The position numbers were made by a program, and so were the translations under genes. Positions 43,952-54,082 of a stretch of 64,000 nucleotides of DNA are shown here, in pieces. The stretch spans positions 1 to 64,000 of the forward strand of contig JALLBK010000105.1 in the NCBI GenBank assembly GCA_036940085.1, given 5' to 3'. Origin of the DNA: Discostella pseudostelligera (Eukaryota; Bacillariophyta; Thalassiosirophyceae; Thalassiosirales; Thalassiosiraceae). The stretch's first letter is position 1, and the number at the start of each line of letters is the position of its first letter. Below the pieces are notes generated by a model. It was given only the letters and a program-made list of their open reading frames with translations, ran no database searches and was not told where the DNA came from.

Positions 43952-46005
43952 ATGAGGATAGTACTCTCAATCTACTGCCTCGTCGCCGCCCCACTGGCCC
44001 TCTCAACGTCTGCCTTTTCGTCATCTTCCTCTTTTGTCGCTTATCGTCATGGGTCGGTGTCGGTGTCTTCATCGGCGTCCTTCGTCAGTACCAGACGAGG
44101 TCATGAAATACATGGTCAACGACGACAAACCACCTATTCTTCATCATCATCCACACAACTAAGCATGATGTTCGATCAACTCTCTTCCGCCCTTACCGAA
44201 ATCACCTCTGCTTTTAGCGGTAAACAACGCATTACTGAAAATTCCATCGCGCCCGCATTAACGTCAGTACGACGGGCTTTACTCGACGCCGATGTCAATA
44301 TTGATGTAGCCACCACTTTAATCGAGGGTGTAAAAAAGCGTTCACTAGGCATGGAGATAATCAAGGGTGTCACGCCTGAACAACAATTCGTAAAGGCCAT
44401 GTATGATGAATTACTCGATATGATGGGAGGTGAAAGTAGTAGTGGAACAGTTGGAGCCATGGGTGTGGGTGCGGGTGGTGTTGGTGCACAATCACCCACG
44501 GCCACATTGGCCTACAAACCGGATAGTGTCACAAACAAAAATCCCACAGTCATTCTATTAGCAGGATTGCAAGGTGCTGGAAAGACCACCGCGGCGGGTA
44601 AATTGGCATTGTATCTCAAGGAACGTGAAGTCGATTCGAATGCCGTTATGGAAATGTCGGAGGAAGAACGGTCGAACACACTTGCTAGTCGATTGCCGAA
44701 GCGTCAACGTAAAGTATTATTGGTAGCTGCCGATGTCTATCGTCCTGCTGCCATACAACAATTGGAAATTTTGGGGAAAAGTATTGATGTTACCGTGTTT
44801 TCGATGGGGGTGGATGTTGACCCAGCCACTATTGCCAAGGAGGCGGTCGAGAAGGCAAAGTTGGAGGGATATGATACGGTTTTGGTGGATACGGCAGGTA
44901 GACAGGTAGTCGATGAAGAGTTGATGGAGGAATTGCGTAGGGTTAAACGCACTGGTGAGTGGGTGCCAGTATCAATATTTGCATCGGTGATGTGAATACC
45001 CATTGATGTTTCATCTGAACCTACTCCCATTTACTGCCGACCTCCATCGAAACAATGGCTTCTATCTGCACAAAATACAGTCCAACCAGATGAAACCTTA
45101 CTCGTTGTCGATGCAATGACTGGTCAAGCTGCGGCATCTCTCACGGCCGCATTCGATTCCGCTGTGGGAATTACCGGTGCCATACTTACCAAACTCGATG
45201 GCGACTCACGCGGCGGAGCGGCATTATCCATTCGCGGCGTGTCTGGCAAACCCATCAAATTCGTCGGTGTTGGTGAAAAGACTCAAGATCTCGAACCCTT
45301 CTATCCAGATCGGATGGCTTCTCGCATATTAGGTATGGGTGACATTGTCTCCCTTGTCGAAAAGGCAGCACTCGAGGTGTCTGATGCCGACGCTGCACGT
45401 ATGCAAGAGAAAATGGTCAAGGCCGAATTCGACTTTGATGACTTTATGACACAATCCAAATTAGTATCCAGTATGGGTAGCATGGCAGGCGTAGCGAAGA
45501 TGTTACCAGGGTTGGGAAATATGATTGATAATTCCCAATTGCGACAGGTCGAACAACGAATTAAAAGAAGTGAGGCGATGATACGCAGTATGACGAAGAA
45601 GGAACGTGCCAATCCAGCATTGCTGTTGACAGATCGATCGGCACGATCGCGATTGTTGAGAATAACTAAGGGTTCTGGATTGGCGTTTGAAGATGTGAGT
45701 TTCTCTACTATGGAACGTCTTGATCCTTTTACAACTCCTCACAGCTCTATGTGGAATGCTCTGACCTTCATTTCTTGTTCTTTTTATAGGGAGTTGCATT
45801 CATGTCGGAGTTCCAAAAGATGAGAACAATGATAAGTCGAATGTCCAAACAGGCTGGTATGGGTGGAGTTGGCGCAGAAGGAAGTGATGCAGATATGGTC
45901 CCAGCCTATGCCGAGATGGGAGGAGGTGGGAATCGCAATGCGAGAAGAGCGGCAAAGAAGAAGGGTAAGAAGGCTGGAGGTAGTGGAGGTATGGGTTTTG
46001 GTTAA
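43952..46005 (+). CDS. SRP54: Plastid signal recognition particle GTPase cpSRP54
   Basis: The product guides proteins to the thylakoid membrane, with cpFtsY as usual partner. Three exons (43952..44954, 45081..45694, 45790..46005; introns 126 and 95 nt) give 610 residues. A signal peptide (about 1-20) ends at STSAFSS, the diatom plastid junction, followed by a Ser-rich transit region. The N-domain contains SVRRALLDADVNIDVAT. The G-domain has GLQGAGKTTAAGKLA (P-loop), AADVYRPAAIQQLE, DTAGRQ and TKLDGDSRGGAALS. The M-domain begins about MASRILGMGDIVSLVEKA and includes KMLPGLGNM and the final FQKMRTMISRMSKQAGM. It ends in a basic Gly/Lys tail. The ATG at 43952 opens the signal peptide; the upstream open frame overlaps promoter boxes. 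Confidence 0.93.
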
Positions 46006-46047
46006 AGCGGCAAAGAAGATGGGTAAGAAGGCTGGAGGTAGTGGGGT
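45948..46047. repeat. Tandem duplication across the cpSRP54 stop codon
   Basis: About 40 bp coding for the Lys/Gly tail (from 45948) recur from 46006, immediately after the TAA, with a 58-bp period and a few differences. The second copy is untranslated. Confidence 0.8.
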
Positions 46048-46113
46048 AGATTTGCGACTTCGGATGTTTTATGGTTGATAGCTTTAATGAAGTATGTTGT
46101 CAACGCGTAGCTT

Positions 46114-47919
46114 TTATTTGTCCGCAAGCCCACCAGATTGTATCCACTCCATGCATGTAACTTTTCTTCCCAAATTGTGTTGCAACGTCATTTTCTCCAG
46201 AAGTTTCCTACTAGAAAAGAACTCTTGGCGCTCGTCCCGTTGTCGGCCTTTCAGTTCTTTCATTGCAGCACGACCGTTTCGAATGTGCTCCATTATTTCA
46301 GGAGGAGGCTTCCTTTTTGTTACCTTGTTATTCAACGCCGCTGAATTGTGGTTTTTAATGGATTCGTCAATAGCGAGTTTATCTCTCAATCGATTTTCTA
46401 ATTCAATCCGTTTCGATTCGATGTCATTTTCCATGCTTTTCAATTCCATCTCATGTCTATTTTCGATATCCTTCATTGATTCGATCACTGCTATTCTCAT
46501 CTCATCGCATAGTTGTGGAGGTGAACGCCTCTCAAAGATTGCTGCAATCGGTAAATGATCCGATGGAATATGATCATTCGGCAACCCGATGGTGCAGGAA
46601 AGTTTATCATCTTCCAACGTAGACCATCGACCGAGAGGCACAAGTGTCGACGGAGTGTACAGAATGTGATCTAAGCTCCACTCTGCCATACTACATGTCG
46701 ATGCCTTCTTTGATGATGAATCTATCTCATGATCGTAGGCTACACGTGTGGGTCCAGTATCTACCCTATCCAATGCAAGGAACTTGGAATCAACAAATTT
46801 CGATACCGAATCATGCAGTTCATTCCAGTGTACCATTTGTGCTTTCGATGGTTCTACTCCCAATGGTAATCGAAGTGCCGCTGCACATTCCTTTTGTTTT
46901 TGCTCTGAATATGTTTGCTCTTCAATTGGTGCCGAGCTGTTTTGTTGGCAGTCGACACACTGCTTTGCAAGGAATGCATTAACACATGACCCATCCAACA
47001 ACTCACAATTGTAATCACCGGCGATAATACACGGAGGAATATATGGTGTAGTTGCCATGGAGAGGGAACGTTCTAGACAATGCTGCATCTGATGAACACG
47101 TCTCTCTTCGGAACATGCATCGAGATGTATCGATGAAATTACAATCGGATCATCGGTGTTGCTGCTGTTGATGTCACTCGAACCATTCTCAGGGATGAAT
47201 GCTTTAGTGACACAAGTAATGGTATTGGTCATCTCTCCTTCAATGCTATCGACAGGTGTCCACTTGGTAGCATTGTAGAAAATTGCATTGGTAATGGCCA
47301 CATTTGCATTTAGGACACGTCGATTGCGTTCGGCAATCTTGGCAAGCTCCGTTTGTGGTGGTAGAATGATATTGTATTGCCCTTTTGCATTGTCATCACC
47401 ATCACTGCTGGAGCTTTGTAATAGAGGTGTAATCCATTTTGGTAGAATGAATGGTGCTTGTGACGTAGGATGATTTTGTGATTTGTTATTATTGTTGTAG
47501 CCCTCCTCCTTTCGACTTCCCCTATCGCCATTGATTTCTATTTGTTGAGAACCGTAGCGTTTGTCTCTCTCTAACTGTAATTCCTGAACACAAATAAAAT
47601 CGCATTGACAGGAGCGCAAACTGCCCAATAATTTCGGCAGCCGAACTTCATTTCCGAGTATCCGATCCGAGTTCTCGGGAGATATCCATTCGAAGGCGGC
47701 AAATGGTTGGACTTGTCCGGTGCGTTGGTCGATGGGACGGATGTACAGCGGCGCTAGTAGATTGTAACTGGCGACGCTTATTCTGTTGTTGTTTTTGCTG
47801 CTGATGCTTGTTGTGGTAGTGTCATTGGTGGTAGTGCTGTCCGAGGATGAGGCCATGGGCGTGCCATGAGGATATTTGAGGACGGTAGTAGTAGTGGTAG
47901 TAGTGGTAGCGGAAGACAT
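46114..47919 (-). CDS. Endonuclease/exonuclease/phosphatase-fold protein, CCR4/nocturnin-like
   Basis: A single exon from ATG 47919 gives 601 residues. Conserved EEP elements appear in order: RISVASYNLLAPLYI, CDFICVQELQLE (metal-binding Glu), SSIHLDA, CIIAGDYNCELLDG (Asp, Asn), SLDHILYT and PNDHIPSDHLPIAAIF (catalytic SDH). The opening ASYNLLAP and SDHLP are most like CCR4-type deadenylases, but other EEP families are possible. After the nuclease domain a coiled coil (MKDIENRHEMELKSMENDIE) leads to a basic C-terminus. The frame extends upstream to 48210 but through promoter-like DNA with TTG as first codon. Its 3' end converges with cpSRP54. Confidence 0.82.
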   Translation of the reverse strand: MSSATTTTTTTTVLKYPHGTPMASSSDSTTTNDTTTTSISSKNNNRISVASYNLLAPLYIRPIDQRTGQVQPFAAFEWISPENSDRILGNEVRLPKLLGSLRSCQCDFICVQELQLERDKRYGSQQIEINGDRGSRKEEGYNNNNKSQNHPTSQAPFILPKWITPLLQSSSSDGDDNAKGQYNIILPPQTELAKIAERNRRVLNANVAITNAIFYNATKWTPVDSIEGEMTNTITCVTKAFIPENGSSDINSSNTDDPIVISSIHLDACSEERRVHQMQHCLERSLSMATTPYIPPCIIAGDYNCELLDGSCVNAFLAKQCVDCQQNSSAPIEEQTYSEQKQKECAAALRLPLGVEPSKAQMVHWNELHDSVSKFVDSKFLALDRVDTGPTRVAYDHEIDSSSKKASTCSMAEWSLDHILYTPSTLVPLGRWSTLEDDKLSCTIGLPNDHIPSDHLPIAAIFERRSPPQLCDEMRIAVIESMKDIENRHEMELKSMENDIESKRIELENRLRDKLAIDESIKNHNSAALNNKVTKRKPPPEIMEHIRNGRAAMKELKGRQRDERQEFFSSRKLLEKMTLQHNLGRKVTCMEWIQSGGLADK

Positions 47920-48143
47920 CGTCGTTTCATGTGTGGAGTTCGGGATGATGACTGTGGAAGTCACCGTCAACGGACAGACGAGACAGAAAGTCACCATCGA
48001 CTCAGAGAGAGTCATCTTCGACGGACAGACTGGCGCACCATGAACCCATGTGGCGAATAATAATGGCGAGAGACCATGGCCAAAAGCCAAAACTGCGGAA
48101 GGCGGAAGGCGGAAGGCAGAAGGCAGAAGGCAGAGGAAATTGG
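47920..48143. promoter_or_regulatory. Divergent promoter of the EEP nuclease and S51-like genes
   Basis: ACGGACAGAC occurs at about 47970 and 48021 inside imperfect repeats (AGTCACCGTCAACGGACAGA, then AGTCATCTTCGACGGACAGA). From about 48094 to 48134 there is a 7-bp tandem repeat, GGCGGAA passing into GGCAGAA. No E2F-like box was seen here. Confidence 0.5.
48094..48134. repeat. 7-bp tandem repeat (GGCGGAA/GGCAGAA)
   Basis: About six heptamers, the first half GGCGGAA and the second half GGCAGAA, end just before the likely start codon at 48144. Confidence 0.85.
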
Positions 48144-49454
48144 ATGTGGAAGTCAAAGACCTCGAGACTGAAGAAGTTGTTGATGATGCTGTCGCTATGG
48201 GCCCTGACAATCAGCTGTACGCTATCACGGTCGCAAGTATTCGTTAGCGCGTTCACGTCGGTCTCTTCCTCCCTGACCCCGACGTTCGCACCTCGGCGCA
48301 CGACGGTCGCTGATGCATCAACTGCCAATGGCGCCGACACAGTCACCGCCGACGATGCATTGCCCATTTTGCTCGATGACGACGATGGTAGCAGTAGTTC
48401 CTGCTGGGCTACATATGCGCTACTCTTCTCTTCACTAAGCGATGGTATACTACCCAACGACGATGCAAAATCATTCCTACGATATTCGCTAGTGAACTCA
48501 CTTTTGCGTGAACACATTGTCCACAAGGAGAGTCTACTCGAATCATCAGTAAAGTTTAGTCCGTGCAATGGTCCAAACACTGACACACTGAGCAATATGG
48601 AAAAGTGTGATCTGCTCTTAGAACGTGGTCGACTAATATTCCCATCAGATGTTACCGCTGCGTCGTATGACAATGAGAGTATTGGCTCATGGTCAGATGA
48701 AACATTAGACCATCTCCTGTCGGATCGCATGATCGAGTTACACCTACGAGTGCTGTACATTCCAACGGCCATGTATGCATTGAATCCGCAAAGTACAAAC
48801 ACACCCGGGAAGCAACGTCAGCGTGCTAGAGCTGATGGAAAACAACGAAGAGATCAACTGTTGAATTTATTGAAAGATTTATTTCCGCAGCAGGTCAACC
48901 TGCTAGCGGTGACATTAGACTTGGATGACGGATCATTGAAACAACCTTCTGGATCAGAGAACAAATCATTATTTCCAGAGAATGATATTGAAGCGTTTAC
49001 TACTTGGCATCCACACTTAATTTATGTCGAGGGAGGCAATACATTCTGGTTACAGCATTGCATCGACAAAGGTGGGTATGCAAAACTGATAAAGGGTGCA
49101 TGCGCGGGAAATGGTAGTGCAGTCTATTGTGGCAAGTCAGCAGGAGCAATCGTTGCGGGTAAAGGTGTAGCTACGGCAACATGGAAAGAATGGGATGATC
49201 CATCCATCGTACCAGAGAAGCAATCGTATTCCCATTGGTTAAATTGTCAGGGAATGGAATTTGTTGGACAACATTCCTTCTTCCCGCACATGAGTGATGC
49301 TTGGAGTGAGACGGTACATGAGAGAGTGGAGAGGCACAACTTAGTAGGCAGCAATAGCGTGTATTGTTTACGTGAACAAGATGCGTGTTGTGTGATGGGA
49401 GAGAGACAGTTGGCTTTTTTGACACCGGGGCCAGAGGCAACTACTTGTTCATGA
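48144..49454 (+). CDS. Peptidase E / S51-like protein, predicted plastid-targeted
   Basis: From ATG 48144 the product is 436 residues. Two Lys/Arg and a hydrophobic helix (KKLLMMLSLWALTISC) act as signal peptide and are followed by VFVSAFTS, the diatom plastid junction. An earlier in-frame ATG (48048) would prepend residues encoded by a heptamer repeat and bury the signal peptide, so 48144 is preferred. The catalytic region has HLIYVEGGNTFWLQH and YCGKSAGAIVAGKG, the S51 G-x-S-A-G nucleophile elbow; VGQHSFFPHM may hold the His. S51 members include dipeptidase E and cyanophycinase; the substrate cannot be told from sequence. The N-terminal 200 residues are not part of that domain. Confidence 0.78.
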   Translation: MWKSKTSRLKKLLMMLSLWALTISCTLSRSQVFVSAFTSVSSSLTPTFAPRRTTVADASTANGADTVTADDALPILLDDDDGSSSSCWATYALLFSSLSDGILPNDDAKSFLRYSLVNSLLREHIVHKESLLESSVKFSPCNGPNTDTLSNMEKCDLLLERGRLIFPSDVTAASYDNESIGSWSDETLDHLLSDRMIELHLRVLYIPTAMYALNPQSTNTPGKQRQRARADGKQRRDQLLNLLKDLFPQQVNLLAVTLDLDDGSLKQPSGSENKSLFPENDIEAFTTWHPHLIYVEGGNTFWLQHCIDKGGYAKLIKGACAGNGSAVYCGKSAGAIVAGKGVATATWKEWDDPSIVPEKQSYSHWLNCQGMEFVGQHSFFPHMSDAWSETVHERVERHNLVGSNSVYCLREQDACCVMGERQLAFLTPGPEATTCS

Positions 49455-49554
49455 CACAGATTTACGCACCTTCTGAAAAGAATGGAATGCTTGTAATATT
49501 ATTAGCCCGCGTTGAAATTGGATTCTTTTTTGCATGAGTCGCTCACTCGTCATC

Positions 49555-50895
49555 TCACTCATCATCATCAGCATTGTCTCCAAATCCTAAACTCACACCA
49601 CCCACTGCTCGGAGGAGCTGTGCACATTCATTATCCGGCCCATGATGTTCTTCAACAAGGCGAAGCGCCGTGAAACCTCTATCATTGTTTGTTCTAGCAT
49701 TCACGTTAATCTTTAGCTTCCCAGCTCTTCGACGCCACGCCATGACACCTACATTATCAACTTCCAATATCAATTTGAGAATTTGGACATGGCCCGATCT
49801 CGCAGTCTCGTGCAATGGTTGCCAGCCATTCATATCTCCTTGACGAAATGGTGCAGACGCAGCAGTTATCTCAGCTGGCGATGAAGCCATTTCCACTCGA
49901 TTAATCTGGCTTTGAATGTACGATACATCTCCGACAGCTGCAGCACGGTGAAGGATGGTTGCTTCCTGTTCTAAGCCAACCGTCTGAGGAGGATTTGCAT
50001 TGTTTCTCGTCTCCACAATATCATCATCAGTGCCTATGTTCGCAACGGCATCTTCACCAACCAAATGAATCAACCATTGCGGTGTAGACAGCACACGTCT
50101 CCTCCATAGTAATTTTGCCATCCACCCATCCTCTTTCACCAAACTATCATACACAAACGCGATGGCTATACCATGTGTCGTTTCATTGATACGATACCCC
50201 ATCAATATTCCAAATCCCACATGGAAGAGTGGAACATATCTCCCTGGAACAGGAAAGAAGTTTATATTGTGTCGTTCGTTGGGCTGCTGAAGTGATTGCA
50301 GCGTGATTATTGTGTACAGAAGTGTCCGGGTGAATACGGGTAGCAAAATGGGACGAGGAATCGGCAAGTCATTGAGCATCGAGGTTTCCGTGACGAGAAT
50401 ATAGCTAAGCACAATAAGAATAGAAGAGAGGAGGAAGGCAAAGATACAGTCGGATTGTCTTTGGATCGAACGACTTTCTCTTCCCATCCACCGATTCATT
50501 ATTCGATCTCGGAGTAATTCAGGGTTGTTGCTTGGTGGTACTACCTCCCGTTCATTTTCAATCCAACATGCCTCATGTGGATTCCTTTCATAGCTCGGCA
50601 CAGTAAGTACCATGGAATAGAGCAATAACAAAACAGAGAAATCAACCATAGTCCCAGGTCCGGCCCATGCAAAGCATGTTAGTATTCTCCATATTTCCAA
50701 TTTTGGTGGGACGACTTTATCCCAAATAAATATCAATTGTTCTGTATCAAATATTTCAAGTGTGTGAAGGGCCGTTGTTATCAGTGAGAGAGTAAACCAT
50801 GTCCGGGTGATAGATGGGAGGGCGTTGTAATATTGAAGAATTGGTCGGAAAAAGGGAATGTCGTCGTTTGGTTGGAATTGTTGATGATTCATCAT
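49555..50895 (-). CDS. Derlin-like membrane protein fused to C-terminal ankyrin repeats
   Basis: ATG 50895 (the frame opens at TTG 50913) gives 446 residues. The N-terminal part fits the derlin/Der1 family: YYNALPSITRTWFTLSLITT, FIWDKVVPPKLEIWRILTCFAWAGPGTMVDF with the conserved W-R and G-P-G, and several further hydrophobic helices (about 165-190, 205-220). Derlins pull misfolded proteins out of the ER or, in algae with complex plastids, help import across the second outermost membrane. After the membrane domain (from about residue 320) there are ankyrin-like repeats: ATILHRAAAVGDVSYIQ, GWQPLHETARSGHVQILKLIL and GFTALRLVEEH. Typical derlins are about 200-280 residues without ankyrin repeats. 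No plastid leader is visible. Confidence 0.75.
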   Translation of the reverse strand: MMNHQQFQPNDDIPFFRPILQYYNALPSITRTWFTLSLITTALHTLEIFDTEQLIFIWDKVVPPKLEIWRILTCFAWAGPGTMVDFSVLLLLYSMVLTVPSYERNPHEACWIENEREVVPPSNNPELLRDRIMNRWMGRESRSIQRQSDCIFAFLLSSILIVLSYILVTETSMLNDLPIPRPILLPVFTRTLLYTIITLQSLQQPNERHNINFFPVPGRYVPLFHVGFGILMGYRINETTHGIAIAFVYDSLVKEDGWMAKLLWRRRVLSTPQWLIHLVGEDAVANIGTDDDIVETRNNANPPQTVGLEQEATILHRAAAVGDVSYIQSQINRVEMASSPAEITAASAPFRQGDMNGWQPLHETARSGHVQILKLILEVDNVGVMAWRRRAGKLKINVNARTNNDRGFTALRLVEEHHGPDNECAQLLRAVGGVSLGFGDNADDDE

Positions 50896-51808
50896 TGATG
50901 ATCGGCTTAACAAACTAAAAATCGCCCTAGAATTTCATACGCGCTACTCCGAAAGCGCAAGGTAATTCAGAGAGAGAGAGAAAAAACGTTCGCATCGCCA
51001 AGAATAGATGATAATGATGATATGTTGTGATGATGAGCTTATTGATTGTCATCAATCACTACTTCCGCTACTACCGCCATCGGCCGTCACCGTGCGTAGG
51101 CCGTATTAGTTATTCTCCCGCCAAATTTTCGTGACTAGTATCTTCTTCCCGCCAAAATTTTGCCTCCGCAGCGGCGGGCGGGCGCCGACTTTCGTTCCGA
51201 AGTTCAGCGCCCCTTCTCAGAAAAAGGTTCCACAGAGCTAAATTGACTAAAATAACGAGAAAGGTCAAAATTTGAATTCATCTACACCAACTGTACATAG
51301 GAATTCAATATTCATTTTGAGAAGGAGGATTTTCGTGCAATCATTTCCAAAGCGGTCTTTCGTTTGCCAAGATACCATTACAGAATTCCAATGTATGATT
51401 CTACGACGGAGGAGCCCCTTTCCCATTATTTCTCTCCTGAGCACCTCATCGAAGCTTCCTTGGCGACGGTTGGCAAGCGACACGTCATACAAACCCAGGC
51501 AGCTCGGATCCAAACAGCGATCGAGCATGCATGCAGTGCACGAGCAGCACAAGAGAGCACAAGAGAGCACAAGCAAGCGCTAGCGGCACGCAGAACTGCA
51601 GCGCTCTCGCATTATTTGGGTTGTGTGCCACTCCTACCAATAAATTCGAGAATCTCACATCTTCCTGCTTCTTCATCTCTTTTCGAGTTGCTGGCTGCCG
51701 AGCGAACCCTCTAGAGAGCAAATCAATTGAACCCTTTCCCTCGTCCTCTTACCATCATCACTGACGACATCGACCTACTCGGCATTCAGAGAATTAGCAG
51801 CAAAGAGA
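50896..51808. promoter_or_regulatory. Divergent spacer with two E2F-like boxes
   Basis: TTCTCCCGCCAAATTTT (51112-51128) and TTCTTCCCGCCAAAATTTT (51144-51162) lie about 230 bp from the derlin start and 650 bp from the zinc-repeat gene start. A short GAGAGCACAA repeat is at about 51549-51572. Frames of about 100 codons here look non-coding; part may be 5' leader of the 51809 gene. Confidence 0.5.
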
Positions 51809-54082
51809 ATGGAGAACGGCAAGCTCATCGGCGGTGGCGGCGCAGCCGCGTCGGCAAGCAGCAGCGGCAGTAATAGTAAAAGAGATAATGGAAAGAAACC
51901 CAAACGCATCCGACGCAAATGTGCCTTCGAAAACTGCGAGAATCGTGTCGTCCAGGGCGGGGTCTGCGTTACCCACGGCGCCAAGCGCAAACTGTGCTCC
52001 TTCCCCAATTGCGACAAGGCTGTCAAATTAGCCGGCTACTGCTCCACTCACGGCCCATCACGACGAAAATGTGGTACCGAGGGATGTACACGTGTGGCAG
52101 TCCAAGGCGGGCAATGTTTAAGCCATGGTGCTCGACGACGATTGTGTAGTTATCCTGGTAGTGCCAGTGGTGGTAGTGGCAAGCAGTGTCAGAAGAATGC
52201 CATCATGGGGGGAATGTGCAAGAAACATCATGATCGAATGCAAGATGCTGAGGGGATGTTGGTCATGAGTCTTTGTATGCCTGTGATTAGCAGTGGCAAT
52301 ACTACCAACAGCCTGAACGAGGAGGGTGATACCGCCATCACCAGTGGCAATGGGGGACTTGTCAGTGGTGGTAGTGGTAGCAAGAGTGAGGGTGGGGGAG
52401 GCGAGTCAGAGTTGGAAACACCGGCGTGGGTTACCGAGGGCAGTGGGTGCAATGGTGCAGTTGCCATTGTGGTATCCTCTGCCACTTCTTCCCCTAACTT
52501 GCCTACCATTGCGTATCAAGAGGAAGCTCATCATCAAGCACAGTCATCTTCTGTGCCTCCATTGCCAACCACCTCCGTCAACAATGGCAACAACACCGAC
52601 ACCTATCACCACTTCTCGCGTCCACACAAAAAGATGAAGCCATCCCACCACAAACCATCTCATACACGCGGACTATCCATCTTTGATGATCTATCGACTG
52701 TCGATGCGATTATTAGCAGTGGTGCCGAAAATCGTGCACATGAGGTGGTGCCGGCGTATCCACCTCCTCCTCCCCAAGTTCACTCTCCTGCTCCAGCTGT
52801 ACCGATGCCACCCTCACAGCAACAGCATCATCAGCAGGGATTTCCTCCTCCCAAACTAACGAACAAGATCCCCAGCACAGGTAGTAGCAGTGTTATGCCA
52901 CCTTCCTCGGGAGTATTGTCATCCATCAAGACCCCGACAGTTCAAGTGAGCTTCGCCGACACTCGCCTGCCCTCTACCAACAAGACTACCAGCAGTAGTA
53001 GCAAGGCGCGAACTTCCTCCAACAACAACCGACCATCCTCCAGCACAAGCAACACCTCCGATGATGAACCCTGCACCGGCAACTCCTCATGCGTATGCAA
53101 GACCTGTCGCTCGCCCACACTTGCCATCTTTGAACAGATGCTCGAGGCTTCTCACAAAATCGAACGTGCCGAGGTGGAAATGATGGATCCAAATTCGGAC
53201 AAGTATGCTGGACTGAGTCCCCCCAAGCTAAGCAATAGCGGCACTAGCGGTACTATTAATAATAGTGCCAATAGTCCACGCAAGTCCTCTTGGAGGATGG
53301 TGCGTCAGGGATCGGATACCATGACACCCAAGAATGTCAGCTTCGTGCCCGACGAGGAACCCACGAGCTGTGGCAGTGTGGTGAGGAAAGTTAGTAGTAA
53401 TAACATTGTGGGGGAAGAGCAGCAGACAAGACAGGGAGCTACTACTGTGGGAGGAGGTGATGCCGTCGGAGAACAAAGAGAAGGAGGGCCCGCCTCCCAT
53501 GCCCTTGCACAGCAACAGATAGAAAGTTCGGAAGTGAGCCGTACCGTGTCCCACGATGCACCGCCGTCTCCGAAAGCATCGTCGTATCATCACTACCCTG
53601 CTTCTTCTCACTATTATCCTCACCCGCCTTCGCAACAGCAGCAGCACCATCATCATCATCATGCTACTGTTCAAGATCAGCAGTATTCGGCGTATCACCA
53701 TCCTTCGTACCACGGTCCTCCACCTGCACAGCATGAATACCATGGTCCTCCACCTTCCCAGCATGAATACCATAATCCTGCTCCTCCTTCGTACCCGCAG
53801 TATCACCAAGGTCAAGGACATCATCCCAACACTGCGCAGTATCAAGGACCGCCTCCCCATGCTGCTACTGCACATCACGCACCATTGACACCACAACTCT
53901 ACGACCATCCTCATCATGCCTCTTCCACCGATGGTCATCAATATCCCAATTCGGCACCACCTGCGGCCGCCGTGGTGAGTTCCCATTCAACCTATTATTC
54001 GCAAGATCAACAACAGCAGCAGCATTTGTTGCCAAGACGTAGGGAGAGCATTGAACATTTGTTCATCCCCAAGGAGGTTTGA
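51809..54082 (+). CDS. WRKY19-like Cys/His zinc-repeat protein with low-complexity tail
   Basis: The ATG at 51809 gives 757 residues. Residues about 36-141 hold four tandem units C-x4-C-x9-C-x2-H: C38/C43/C53/H56, C63/C68/C78/H81, C88/C93/C103/H106 and a diverged C113/C127/C137/H140. The spacer motif VVQGGVCVTHGAKRK is typical of the repeats annotated as WRKY19-like in stramenopiles; no true WRKY domain (WRKYGQK) is present. Probable zinc-binding nuclear protein, by inference. A later Cys cluster (TGNSSCVCKTCRSP, about 430) is separate. The C-terminal 250 residues are rich in H, P, Q and Y (YHGPPPAQHEY repeats). Confidence 0.75.
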   Translation: MENGKLIGGGGAAASASSSGSNSKRDNGKKPKRIRRKCAFENCENRVVQGGVCVTHGAKRKLCSFPNCDKAVKLAGYCSTHGPSRRKCGTEGCTRVAVQGGQCLSHGARRRLCSYPGSASGGSGKQCQKNAIMGGMCKKHHDRMQDAEGMLVMSLCMPVISSGNTTNSLNEEGDTAITSGNGGLVSGGSGSKSEGGGGESELETPAWVTEGSGCNGAVAIVVSSATSSPNLPTIAYQEEAHHQAQSSSVPPLPTTSVNNGNNTDTYHHFSRPHKKMKPSHHKPSHTRGLSIFDDLSTVDAIISSGAENRAHEVVPAYPPPPPQVHSPAPAVPMPPSQQQHHQQGFPPPKLTNKIPSTGSSSVMPPSSGVLSSIKTPTVQVSFADTRLPSTNKTTSSSSKARTSSNNNRPSSSTSNTSDDEPCTGNSSCVCKTCRSPTLAIFEQMLEASHKIERAEVEMMDPNSDKYAGLSPPKLSNSGTSGTINNSANSPRKSSWRMVRQGSDTMTPKNVSFVPDEEPTSCGSVVRKVSSNNIVGEEQQTRQGATTVGGGDAVGEQREGGPASHALAQQQIESSEVSRTVSHDAPPSPKASSYHHYPASSHYYPHPPSQQQQHHHHHHATVQDQQYSAYHHPSYHGPPPAQHEYHGPPPSQHEYHNPAPPSYPQYHQGQGHHPNTAQYQGPPPHAATAHHAPLTPQLYDHPHHASSTDGHQYPNSAPPAAAVVSSHSTYYSQDQQQQQHLLPRRRESIEHLFIPKEV

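Noticed and set aside
51364..51714. 116-codon open frame upstream of the zinc-repeat gene
   Set aside because: No conserved pattern, a low-complexity GAGAGCACAA repeat inside, and open frames on both strands; probably 5' leader or spacer.
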